From positions 1-5,807 of the forward strand of contig JAHEZB010000175.1 in assembly GCA_023251285.1 (NCBI GenBank): DNA of 5,807 bases. Direction: 5' to 3'. Numbering within the stretch: the first letter of the stretch is position 1; each line of letters starts with the position of its first letter. The position numbers and the translations under genes are program-made. The DNA comes from Chitinophagaceae bacterium. GTDB taxonomy: Bacteria; Bacteroidota; Bacteroidia; Chitinophagales; Chitinophagaceae. The notes beneath the pieces were generated by a model. It was not told the origin of the DNA. It did not search any database and worked only from the letters and a program-made list of their open reading frames with translations. This document shows, piece by piece, positions 1-5,105 of the stretch.

Positions 1-33
1 GGAACAAGCCGAGGTCTCTTAAAGAATTTCCAT

Positions 34-41
34 TAATTTTG
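34..41 (+). promoter_or_regulatory. Bacteroidota -7-like box upstream of the broken tRNA
   Basis: TAATTTTG matches the TAnnTTTG -7 consensus of Bacteroidota primary-sigma promoters. It lies about 20 bases before the first tRNA base, a sensible distance for a tRNA promoter with a short leader. No TTTG -33 element is visible at the expected spacing. The box is unchanged in the second repeat copy. Since the tRNA below it is broken, it may now drive the GIY-YIG nuclease gene through a leader of about 140 nt; this is inference. Confidence 0.45.
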
Positions 42-61
42 CCCACCTTTCAAATTGAATT

Positions 62-152
62 GGTCCCGTAGTTCAATGCCCACCCGGCTGACACGGTCGG
101 ACGGGGATAGAATAGAAGTTCCCTAAACTTTAGATACAAGTTCGATTCTTGT
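62..152 (+). pseudogene. Broken tRNA-Arg(CCU) remnant with D-loop insertion and no 3' acceptor strand
   Basis: By comparison with the intact gene at 515-589, this copy keeps the 5' acceptor strand, D stem, anticodon stem with CCT at 122-124, and the complete T arm ending in CTTGT. Three faults make it non-functional as a standard tRNA. First, a 27-nt insertion (79-105) separates G18 and G19 of the D loop. Second, base 121 is C where the near-universal U33 should be. Third, the 3' acceptor strand, discriminator and CCA are absent: after base 152 the sequence reads TTGTTAATAA, which cannot pair with GGTCCCG. The rest of the body is identical to the intact gene, so the damage looks recent or the sequence is kept for another reason, such as a leader RNA or recombination site. 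Confidence 0.88.
79..105 (+). other. 27-nt GC-rich hairpin inserted in the tRNA D loop
   Basis: These bases are absent from the otherwise matching tRNA at 515-589. Because of flanking G residues the insertion could equally be placed one base to the left. 21 of 27 bases are G or C, in A+T-rich surroundings. It folds on itself: 84-90 pairs with 94-100 (seven pairs, two of them G-T) around the loop ACA, and outside a 2x2 internal loop CCC (79-81) pairs with GGG (103-105). Its origin is unknown. It could be a REP-like palindromic unit, a fragment of another tRNA, or an assembly error. Confidence 0.85.
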
Positions 153-452
153 TTGTTAATAATTTCTGTCAAATAATAAAAGAAAAATAGATGTTTTATG
201 CTTATGTGATAAAATCAATTGCTTGTGATTACTATTACAAAGGTTATTGTAAAGATTTAGAAAATCGGCTACAACAACATAATTCTGGAATGACAATTTC
301 TATAAAGCCTTATCTTCCTTTTAAAATTGTTTACTTTGAACAATTCCCAACAAAAGAAGAAGCAATAAAACGAGAAAAATATTTTAAATCTGCAGCAGGA
401 AGAGGGTTCCTTAAAAATTCTATCAAACCTGTATGAATTCAACGACAAAAGT
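153..452 (+). mobile_element. Putative GIY-YIG cassette between two tRNA-Arg copies
   Basis: This 300-bp segment is the unique DNA between the two repeat copies. It holds one complete GIY-YIG nuclease gene, a 38-base A+T-rich leader and a 16-base tail. It replaces the last acceptor bases of the upstream tRNA, and the repeat that follows supplies a complete tRNA with promoter. That is how a tRNA-targeting element can insert without costing the host its tRNA. No transposase, integrase, terminal inverted repeat or clear target-site duplication is visible. The alternative is a simple tandem duplication of a tRNA-nuclease unit. Mobility is inferred from layout only. Confidence 0.4.
191..436 (+). 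CDS. Small single-domain GIY-YIG nuclease
   Basis: The 81-residue product is full length for the small UvrC-N-like/YhbQ-like GIY-YIG proteins common in Bacteroidota. In this family the domain is a metal-dependent nuclease fold; cellular roles of the stand-alone members are mostly unknown. The GIY strand appears as A4-Y5-V6 within YAYVIKS and the YIG strand as Y16-K17-G18. They are followed by D22-L23 and the expected catalytic R26-L27, then H30-N31. The later helix has the family pattern EAIKREKYFKS (57-67), with E57 or E62 as candidate metal ligand, and the chain ends in GRGFLK plus a short tail. The ATG at 191 gives the canonical N-terminus; the upstream sequence is A-rich with no Shine-Dalgarno. 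GC content is about 28%, against roughly 35-43% in sampled lines of the aminotransferase gene. It lies 38 bases after the broken tRNA and 78 before the intact one, which suggests a homing-type role, unproven. Confidence 0.9.
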   Translation: MFYAYVIKSIACDYYYKGYCKDLENRLQQHNSGMTISIKPYLPFKIVYFEQFPTKEEAIKREKYFKSAAGRGFLKNSIKPV

Positions 453-578
453 GGAACAAGCCGAGGTCTCTTAAAGAATTTCCATTAATTTTGCCGACCT
501 TACAAAAAGGAATTGGTCCCGTAGTTCAATGGATAGAATAGAAGTTTCCTAAACTTTAGATACAAGTTCGATTCTTGT
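453..578 (+). repeat. Direct repeat copy B: promoter region plus most of the intact tRNA-Arg(CCU)
   Basis: This is the second copy of the 1-152 repeat without the 27-nt insertion. The shared part ends after CTTGT at 574-578, the 3' strand of the T stem. The remaining acceptor strand and CCA exist only here. The 16 bases between the nuclease stop codon and this repeat have no evident partner elsewhere in the window. Confidence 0.93.
486..493 (+). promoter_or_regulatory. -7-like promoter box of tRNA-Arg(CCU)
   Basis: TAATTTTG fits the Bacteroidota TAnnTTTG -7 consensus and ends 21 bases before the tRNA. A start about 7 bases downstream would give a 5' leader of roughly 15 nt for RNase P to remove. 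No clear TTTG -33 element is present. Exact conservation in the upstream repeat supports its relevance, although the whole surrounding 43 bases are also conserved there. Confidence 0.5.
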
Positions 579-589
579 CGGGACTACCA
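515..589 (+). tRNA. tRNA-Arg(CCU), CCA encoded
   Basis: All arms fold. The acceptor pairs GGTCCCG (515-521) with CGGGACT (579-585), with a G-U pair at 1-72. The D stem pairs GTTC with GAAT around the loop AATGGATA, which contains G18-G19 and A20, an arginine identity base. The anticodon stem GAAGT/ACTTT (541-545, 553-557) holds the loop TTCCTAA with anticodon CCT at 548-550, reading AGG codons. A 4-nt variable region is followed by the T stem ACAAG/CTTGT around TTCGATT. Discriminator A586 is followed by a genome-encoded CCA at 587-589. tRNA-Arg(CCU) genes are known integration sites in other bacteria, for example argW in Escherichia coli. This copy is the only functional one in the window. 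Confidence 0.97.
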
Positions 590-603
590 TACATGCCACC
601 AGT

Positions 604-640
604 AAAGCAACAAATACTTCAAATTGGCATTTTGCTTTTT
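604..640 (+). terminator. Weak candidate terminator after tRNA-Arg
   Basis: AAAGCAA (604-610) is the exact complement of TTGCTTT (632-638). The 3' arm runs into a short T tract ending at 640. The loop is long (21 nt) and the stem A+T-rich, so this is a poor intrinsic terminator, but it lies only 15 bases after the tRNA. The 3' arm overlaps the -33-like element proposed for the amidase promoter. A second inverted repeat, ATGCCA (593-598) with TGGCAT (625-630), interleaves with this one. Confidence 0.25.
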
Positions 641-662
641 AAACACTTATCCGTTACCTTAG
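631..662 (+). promoter_or_regulatory. Candidate promoter for the amidase gene
   Basis: TTTG at 631-634 is followed after 20 bases by TACCTTAG (655-662), one mismatch from TAnnTTTG, so both the boxes and their spacing fit a Bacteroidota primary-sigma promoter. Transcription would begin near 669, giving a leader of about 27 nt before the ATG at 696. A competing box, TATCTTCA at 682-689, would start transcription at about the ATG itself and has two mismatches. Confidence 0.4.
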
Positions 663-695
663 AAGCTTTCTATTATTTTTCTATCTTCAATTTTT

Positions 696-1859
696 ATGAA
701 AAAATCTTTAACTGTTTTTTTTCTCGTTTCGTCTTTATTTGGATGCGCACAAACGAAAAATCCGGATTTTTTTTATGTAAAAACAAAGGATTCTTTGCCA
801 TTTTTAAAATATGGTTTGGGAGAAGACCGGCTTGGAGGTGCGAAAATGACGTTTCTCGACAGCAATATTGTGCTTAAAGTAACGGATAGCTCAAAAAATA
901 ATTATAAAGTGCAGCTCTCACAATTCCACTCTGCCTGGATAGAAAAAGAGAAGGTGGCTAAAACATTACCTATAGAAGAGAAGCAACATCTCACCGATAG
1001 TTGGAAGGTCTATGGAGATTCTCTTTATGATTATGTGACGATCTCACTGGATCAAAAATTACCTTACAGAAGTGAAATGAAGATTAATCCGACGAGGATT
1101 GTTGTCGATATTTTTGGTGCAGTAAGCAATACCAACTGGATTACGCAACTTTCTACAGCAAAAGGAATAAAAAACGCGTGGTATGAACAACCGGAAGACG
1201 ATGTGATGCGCGTTATTATTGAATTAAAGCATTCACAAAACTGGGGATACAGCATCTATTATTCTGAAAATAATAAATTAACCATCAGGGTGAAGCGTCA
1301 ACCGCGGGTTTTAAATTTAAGCCATTTGACCATCGCCGTTGATGCCGGTCACGGTGGTGAAAATACCGGTGCCACAGGAGTTACTTCTAAAATAAAAGAG
1401 AAAGATTACACTTTGTTGATTGCGAGAGAACTTCAAAAGCAGTTGATAAAGAAGAAAGCAAAAGTTGTGATGACGCGCACCAAAGACACTACACTCAGCA
1501 TGTTTGAAAGGATACAGTTTTTACAACAGCAAAATCCCGATTTATTGATCAGCATCCACTTAAATTCTTCTTCACAAGATACCACCAGCGGTGTTAGTAC
1601 TTATTATCGCTATATTGGTTTTCGACCCTTGAGCGAGGCAATTTTAAAATCGATGTTGCAACTCGGATTACATGAATTCGGTAATGTCGGTAGTTTTAAT
1701 TTTTCTTTGAGTGGACCTACAGATTATCCGAATTGCCTGGTGGAAGTTGCTTTTCTGAGTAATAAAAAAGATGAAAAAAAGATATTGGATCCTAAATTCC
1801 GGTACGAGGCAGCAGCGAAAATTGTAGAAGGAATAGAAGCGTTTTTAAAAAATTTATAA
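696..1859 (+). CDS. N-acetylmuramoyl-L-alanine amidase, lipoprotein type
   Basis: This enzyme of the Amidase_3 (AmiA/B/C-type) family cleaves the amide bond between MurNAc and the stem peptide of peptidoglycan during cell-wall turnover or division. The 387-residue product begins with a lipoprotein signal: MKK, a hydrophobic stretch and the lipobox LFGC with C17 as lipidation site, so it is probably anchored facing the periplasm. Residues about 25-90 resemble a bacterial SH3-like domain. Residues about 105-200 look like an AMIN-type beta domain, often used for wall targeting. The catalytic domain spans about 210-387. Zinc ligands are H219 in DAGHGG, E235 in KEKDY and H288 in SIHLNSS; E350 in VEVAFLSN is the catalytic glutamate. 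All expected residues are present, so it should be active. The ATG at 696 gives the signal peptide; no Shine-Dalgarno precedes it. Confidence 0.93.
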   Translation: MKKSLTVFFLVSSLFGCAQTKNPDFFYVKTKDSLPFLKYGLGEDRLGGAKMTFLDSNIVLKVTDSSKNNYKVQLSQFHSAWIEKEKVAKTLPIEEKQHLTDSWKVYGDSLYDYVTISLDQKLPYRSEMKINPTRIVVDIFGAVSNTNWITQLSTAKGIKNAWYEQPEDDVMRVIIELKHSQNWGYSIYYSENNKLTIRVKRQPRVLNLSHLTIAVDAGHGGENTGATGVTSKIKEKDYTLLIARELQKQLIKKKAKVVMTRTKDTTLSMFERIQFLQQQNPDLLISIHLNSSSQDTTSGVSTYYRYIGFRPLSEAILKSMLQLGLHEFGNVGSFNFSLSGPTDYPNCLVEVAFLSNKKDEKKILDPKFRYEAAAKIVEGIEAFLKNL

Positions 1860-1875
1860 GTACTTTGTTGGAAAC

Positions 1876-1892
1876 CCGCTTTGAAAAAGCGG
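1876..1892 (+). other. Perfect short hairpin between amidase and aminotransferase genes
   Basis: CCGCTTT (1876-1882) pairs perfectly with AAAGCGG (1886-1892) around the loop GAA, 16 bases after the amidase stop. The downstream sequence is CAGAAAAAATAATTT, so there is no immediate U tract and it is not a textbook intrinsic terminator on either strand. It may stabilise the 3' end of the amidase mRNA or act as a weak terminator. The 77-base gap to the next start leaves open whether the two genes are co-transcribed. Confidence 0.5.
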
Positions 1893-1936
1893 CAGAAAAA
1901 ATAATTTAATCGATTCTCTTAACCTAAAAACTTTTA

Positions 1937-3229
1937 GTGATTCATACAGATTCAAACCTAAATAAGGCACCGGCAAAATTAAGCAACCTGGCTCAAACGC
2001 TCATTGGTAGCGAGATTGTACGTCTTGGCGGAGAGATAAAAGAAAAAATAAAAAGCGGCGAAAAGATTTACAATTTTACCATCGGCGATTTTGATTCTTC
2101 AATATTTCCTATTCCGAAAAAATTAGAAACCGAAATTGTAGAAGCTTACAGAAATAAATTTACAACGTATCCTCCTGCTGATGGAATTCTTGCTTTGCGT
2201 CAATCTGTTTCAACATTCATCAACGAGCGCGAAGGACTTGATTTTAATACCAATGAAATTCTGATTGCCGCTGGCGGACGTCCGCTCATTTATACCTTAT
2301 ACCGCGCTCTGGTAGACAAAGGTGATAAGGTGATTTATGCGGTTCCCAGTTGGAACAATAATCATTATGTTCATTTTACCGAGGGCCGGCATGAAGTGAT
2401 CCAGGCAACGCGTGAAAATAATTTTATGCCTACAGCTGAAGATATAAAACCACATTTAAAAGATGCGGTACTGATTGCTTTATGCTCTCCTTTAAATCCA
2501 ACAGGAACGGTTTTCAAAAAAGAAGAATTAGAGAAAATCTGCGATATGGTGCTGGAAGAAAATAACCGGCGCAGTAGTGAAGAAAAAAAATTGTATGTGA
2601 TGTATGACCAGATGTACTGGATGCTGACTTTTGGAGATACAGTTCATTATAATCCGGTAAGCCTTCGGCCTGAAATGAAACATTACACCATTTTTATTGA
2701 TGGAATAAGCAAGGCATTTGCGGCTACCGGCGTGCGTGTAGGATGGGCACTGGGGCCTGAACATGTTTTATCAAAAATGAAAGCCATTAACAGCCACATA
2801 GGCGCATGGAGCCCGATGGCAGAAGAACATGCGACAGCCAAGTTTTTAGTACAAAATGATGCAATTGACGAATACCTGCATCATTATAAAAATGAACTTT
2901 CAGAAAGATTGCAATTGATTTATGAGGGATTTCAAAAATTAAGATCCGAAGGGTTTCCGGTGGATGCGTGTGCGCCACAAGCTGCTATTTATCTTACGAT
3001 TCAACTGAATCTTGTCAGCAAAACAACAAATAACGGCAATTTGCTTTCAACACAGGCAGAGGTTACTTCTTATATTTTAGATGAAGCAAAACTCGCTGTA
3101 GTACCGTTTTACGCATTTGGTGCACCAAAAGAGTCTGACTGGTACCGGCTGAGTGTCGGCACTTGTAAAAAAGAAGAAATTCCTGAAATGCTTGAAAAAC
3201 TAAGAAGTGCTTTGCTACGGTTGAAATGA
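1937..3229 (+). CDS. PLP-dependent class I/II aminotransferase (aspartate aminotransferase-like)
   Basis: This fold-type-I PLP enzyme probably transfers amino groups between an amino acid and a 2-oxo acid in the cytoplasm; the substrate cannot be read from sequence. At 430 residues it is slightly longer than classical aspartate aminotransferases. Key positions are present: W139 in VPSWNN to stack on PLP, N187 in the LNPTG motif, D224 and Y227 in YDQMY, the Schiff-base lysine K259 in DGISKAF, R267 in TGVRVGW for the cofactor phosphate, and R404 in WYRLSVG for the substrate carboxylate. The start is GTG at 1937: the frame has a stop at 1925-1927 with no ATG after it, and the first internal methionine is near residue 163, inside the fold. 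No Shine-Dalgarno is seen. Nothing links it functionally to the upstream amidase. Confidence 0.93.
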   Translation: MIHTDSNLNKAPAKLSNLAQTLIGSEIVRLGGEIKEKIKSGEKIYNFTIGDFDSSIFPIPKKLETEIVEAYRNKFTTYPPADGILALRQSVSTFINEREGLDFNTNEILIAAGGRPLIYTLYRALVDKGDKVIYAVPSWNNNHYVHFTEGRHEVIQATRENNFMPTAEDIKPHLKDAVLIALCSPLNPTGTVFKKEELEKICDMVLEENNRRSSEEKKLYVMYDQMYWMLTFGDTVHYNPVSLRPEMKHYTIFIDGISKAFAATGVRVGWALGPEHVLSKMKAINSHIGAWSPMAEEHATAKFLVQNDAIDEYLHHYKNELSERLQLIYEGFQKLRSEGFPVDACAPQAAIYLTIQLNLVSKTTNNGNLLSTQAEVTSYILDEAKLAVVPFYAFGAPKESDWYRLSVGTCKKEEIPEMLEKLRSALLRLK

Positions 3230-3234
3230 GATTG

Positions 3235-3269
3235 CACCGTTAGTAAGGCAGGAACCAAACTAAACGGTG
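3235..3269 (+). other. Imperfect hairpin downstream of the aminotransferase gene
   Basis: CACCGTT (3235-3241) pairs with AACGGTG (3263-3269). The stem extends by AGT (3242-3244) with ACT (3259-3261) past a bulged A at 3262, leaving a 14-base loop. It begins five bases after the stop codon of the forward gene. The following bases are A-rich (GATAGAAAAAATCC), so a classic U-tract terminator is not formed. It is a plausible 3' mRNA structure or weak terminator between two convergent genes. The rest of the gap to 3385 shows T-rich runs but no convincing stem for the reverse gene. Confidence 0.35.
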
Positions 3270-3385
3270 ATAGAAAAAATCCGTGAACCAGGTTTGCTTC
3301 CGATTCATTTTTTTATTGGCATTTTGAACAATATCAGGCAGCAGTAAGCTAACAAATAAGCACTTTTTTCATTTTCAAATTGATT

Positions 3386-3865
3386 TTATTTCACGAAGCC
3401 TTTTGATTCCATTATTTCAAATCGTCCTGTTTTTTCTGTGATCCTTATGCGAAAAATGATTCCTTTAATTTTTGAAAAGTCGTCCGTGGGGAAAGGCCAT
3501 TGAGGAGAAAGTTTTACCGTTTCACTCGCAATTTCAGGAAGCATGCGTGAAACTAATTTTTCTAATCCTTCATTTCTATCGTTTTCATTGGTTAGTTCTT
3601 CAAAAGTTCCCCAGGTAACCACTGATTTCCAGTTCGCCGTATTTTCCATCTCATCAATCTGAAAGCAAACCTTAGGATTCTTCCTCATCATTGAAATTTT
3701 TAAACCCTCAAAGGTTCTCGCATAAATGAATTGTCCATCATAACCATAGCTGATAGGCACTACATACGTTTTTCCATCTGCATGACAACCCAGTCTTCCA
3801 ATAAAATTATCAGCAATGACCTTTTCTATCTGCGCATTATTTAGCTTTCCAAACATGGTATTCAT
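3386..3865 (-). CDS. Pyridoxamine 5'-phosphate oxidase-like FMN-binding split-barrel protein
   Basis: The 159-residue product looks like the Pyridox_ox_2 / NimA-like branch of the split-barrel flavoproteins. These usually bind FMN as homodimers; members reduce small molecules such as nitroimidazoles, but most are uncharacterised, so the substrate here is unknown. Recognisable features are the N-terminal helix with IADNFIGRLGC (about 17-27), the strand YVVPISYGYDGQFIYAR (34-50), and the following EGLKISMMRKNPKVCFQID (53-71), a flavin-contact region. W79-K80-S81-V82 and WGTFEEL (85-91) come next, and the C-terminal strand GIIFRIRITEKTGRFE (135-150). The position often occupied by His in IYxHxxxG is R50-T51 here, so ligand contacts may differ. 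ATG at 3865 was chosen because an A-rich run and a promoter-like box lie just upstream; a second ATG three codons later is possible. It is convergent with the aminotransferase and divergent from the permease. Confidence 0.85.
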   Translation of the reverse strand: MNTMFGKLNNAQIEKVIADNFIGRLGCHADGKTYVVPISYGYDGQFIYARTFEGLKISMMRKNPKVCFQIDEMENTANWKSVVTWGTFEELTNENDRNEGLEKLVSRMLPEIASETVKLSPQWPFPTDDFSKIKGIIFRIRITEKTGRFEIMESKGFVK

Positions 3866-3875
3866 TTTTTTTGGA

Positions 3876-3904
3876 TAAAGATAGATTGAGAAGTAGCTGG
3901 CAAA
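3876..3904 (-). promoter_or_regulatory. Candidate promoter for the PNPOx-like gene
   Basis: Read on the reverse strand, TTTG (3904-3901) is followed after 17 bases by TATCTTTA (3883-3876), one mismatch from TAnnTTTG. The spacing is at the short end for Bacteroidota promoters. A start about 7 bases downstream would fall near 3869, leaving an A-rich leader of only four or five bases before the ATG at 3865. That fits the near-leaderless, Shine-Dalgarno-free style expected here. Confidence 0.4.
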
Positions 3905-3926
3905 ATTGATCGGAAACAGAAATAAA

Positions 3927-3942
3927 AATGATATTCATCATT
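3927..3942. other. Inverted repeat in the divergent promoter region
   Basis: AATGATATTCATCATT has perfect 6-base arms (3927-3932 and 3937-3942) around ATTC. It sits upstream of both the reverse flavoprotein gene and the forward permease gene, where an operator for a dimeric regulator could lie. No regulator gene is nearby, and a short A+T-rich palindrome can arise by chance. Confidence 0.25.
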
Positions 3943-4010
3943 CTAAAGCATTGCATACTGAATTCTCTATAATCATCTACATTCGTGGCCTTTAAAAAGA
4001 TATGTAATAG

Positions 4011-4868
4011 ATGGTCAATTTAATTATTAGTATTCTTTGCAGTGTTTCTGTGGGTGTGTTATTTAAATATATCAAAGCAAAGACATCAATAAATATTTTT
4101 CTGATTACTATTAATTATTTATTTGCCATTGTTGCAACATATGCCTGTTTTCGTCCTGAAATTCATTTTAGCAATGTTGCCCTTAATCCCTATACCATCT
4201 CACTTTCTATATTACTGCCGCTTGTATTTATTTTATTGTCTCTTTCGATCCGGCATTCCGGGATCATAAAAACGGATATTGCGCAGCGCATCTCCCTGGT
4301 AATACCTATAGCATGCTCTTATTGGATCTTTAATGAGGTTATTCCCACCTTTAGATGGATTGGAATCATCACCGGCTTTGTCGCGCTTTTCTTCATTTTA
4401 AATAAAAGGGAACAGTCTAATGGATCGAACCCGGTTTATTTATTGCTCGTGTTTTTCGGATATGGCATTATAGATGTTTTATTTAAGCAGATTGCCTTAC
4501 AAAAAGCTATTCCTTATACCGTTGCACTATTTTATATTTTTTGTGGCTGCTTTATTTTTTCTTCACTCATCACCGTTGTTTCTTTTTTAAAAAAGAAATT
4601 TGTCATCCAAAAAAATGCGGTTTTTTATGGGCTTTTGCTGGGGCTCTTCAATTTCCTGAACATCTATTTTTATTTAAGGGCGCATCAGTCGTTTGCAAAA
4701 AACCCAACCACTGTTTTTGCAACCATGAACTTTGGCGTGATCCTGTTAGGCACGTTGATTGGTGCCTTTTATTTCAAGGAAAAATTGACCATAAAAAATA
4801 TAGCTGGATTAATATTCGCGGTTATTGCGATAAGTTTGGTAGTTCTTTCGCAGATAGAAAAAATATAA
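4011..4868 (+). CDS. EamA/DMT-superfamily permease, ten transmembrane helices
   Basis: The 285-residue product is an inner-membrane protein with about ten hydrophobic helices, near residues 2-20, 27-47, 62-80, 94-108, 112-130, 142-160, 169-190, 204-220, 236-255 and 262-281. This is the drug/metabolite transporter pattern of two five-helix halves. The internal duplication shows: IFNEVIPTFRWIGIITGF in the first half (106-123) aligns with YFKEKLTIKNIAGLIFAV in the second (254-271), each with an acidic residue and a Gly-containing last helix, as in EamA domains. Characterised relatives move amino acids, nucleotide sugars or other metabolites; no substrate can be assigned here. The ATG at 4011 has only a poor Shine-Dalgarno-like context. 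A weak -7-like box, TACATTCG (3978-3985), may serve it. It is divergent from the flavoprotein gene and shows no operon partner. Confidence 0.88.
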   Translation: MVNLIISILCSVSVGVLFKYIKAKTSINIFLITINYLFAIVATYACFRPEIHFSNVALNPYTISLSILLPLVFILLSLSIRHSGIIKTDIAQRISLVIPIACSYWIFNEVIPTFRWIGIITGFVALFFILNKREQSNGSNPVYLLLVFFGYGIIDVLFKQIALQKAIPYTVALFYIFCGCFIFSSLITVVSFLKKKFVIQKNAVFYGLLLGLFNFLNIYFYLRAHQSFAKNPTTVFATMNFGVILLGTLIGAFYFKEKLTIKNIAGLIFAVIAISLVVLSQIEKI

Positions 4869-5105
4869 ACTGCTACAAAAACCGGTGCTTATAAATGATT
4901 CATGTGATTGTAAAATTGAAAAGTAATCTCAAAATAAGAAAACGGTTTATTTGTTCTTCTGCTGAAACATCAAGCCTTAACTCTTGTCGATTTGCAATAC
5001 CCTATTTTTTTAAAGACTTTAAAGTTTTGAAAATCTTATAACTTTTGAATGATTCTTTTGAAAACCAGAAGCGAAATTTCGAGGGTTAATTTGTAATTTT
5101 AATAA
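4869..5105. other. Intergenic region between permease and exonuclease genes
   Basis: I see no gene or RNA in these 237 bases. There is a run of seven T at 5005-5011, followed by an imperfect A+T-rich palindrome centred at 5020/5021. The 3' end has a candidate -7 box, TTAATTTG (5086-5093), one mismatch from TAnnTTTG. A TTTG lies at 5057-5060, but the 25-base spacing is long. If used, transcription would start only a few bases before the ATG at 5106. No good terminator for the permease gene is visible. Confidence 0.35.

Larger units (their letters stand above)
1..152 (+). repeat. Direct repeat copy A: promoter region plus broken tRNA-Arg(CCU)
   Basis: This stretch repeats at 453-578. The first 43 bases are identical in both copies. 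The next 18 or so differ by about four substitutions and a one-base gap. The tRNA part differs by one substitution and one 27-nt insertion present only here. Similarity stops abruptly after base 152: the intact copy continues into CGGGACT-ACCA, while this one continues into A+T-rich DNA leading to the nuclease gene. The window begins where the repeat is already under way, so its left boundary cannot be placed. Better conservation of the tRNA body than of the promoter flank suggests either recent duplication or gene conversion. Confidence 0.93.

Noticed and set aside
84..100. The inserted hairpin read as a tRNA-Val(GAC) anticodon arm, because CTGACAC resembles such a loop
   Set aside because: With the CTGACAC loop in place the closing pairs are G-G mismatches, and in the fold that does pair the loop lacks U33. 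It could be a degraded tRNA fragment, but the match is too short to claim.
1..589. CRISPR array or group I/II intron as explanation of the repeats
   Set aside because: There are only two long repeats around a protein gene, no regular short repeat-spacer pattern and no intron core or splice-site structure; the 27-nt insertion is far too small for a self-splicing intron.
575..877. Forward reading frame of about 100 codons overlapping the tRNA 3' end and the amidase start
   Set aside because: It overlaps the tRNA and runs out of frame through the amidase signal peptide and SH3-like region; the product is Phe/Cys/Trp-rich with no recognisable family.
1064..1255. Reverse-strand reading frame inside the amidase gene
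   Set aside because: It is antisense to a clearly coding region and has no recognisable motif.
2528..2978. Two reverse-strand reading frames inside the aminotransferase gene
   Set aside because: Both lie opposite conserved aminotransferase motifs (YDQMY, SKAF) and give His/Phe-rich, unrecognisable products.
3951..3973. Sigma70-type promoter TTGCAT / TATAAT before the permease gene
   Set aside because: The spacer is only 11 bases, far from 17, and Bacteroidota promoters use a different consensus.
4541..4894. Forward frame of about 117 codons over the 3' half of the permease gene
   Set aside because: It overlaps a well-supported membrane protein in another frame and has a low-complexity Phe/Cys-rich product.
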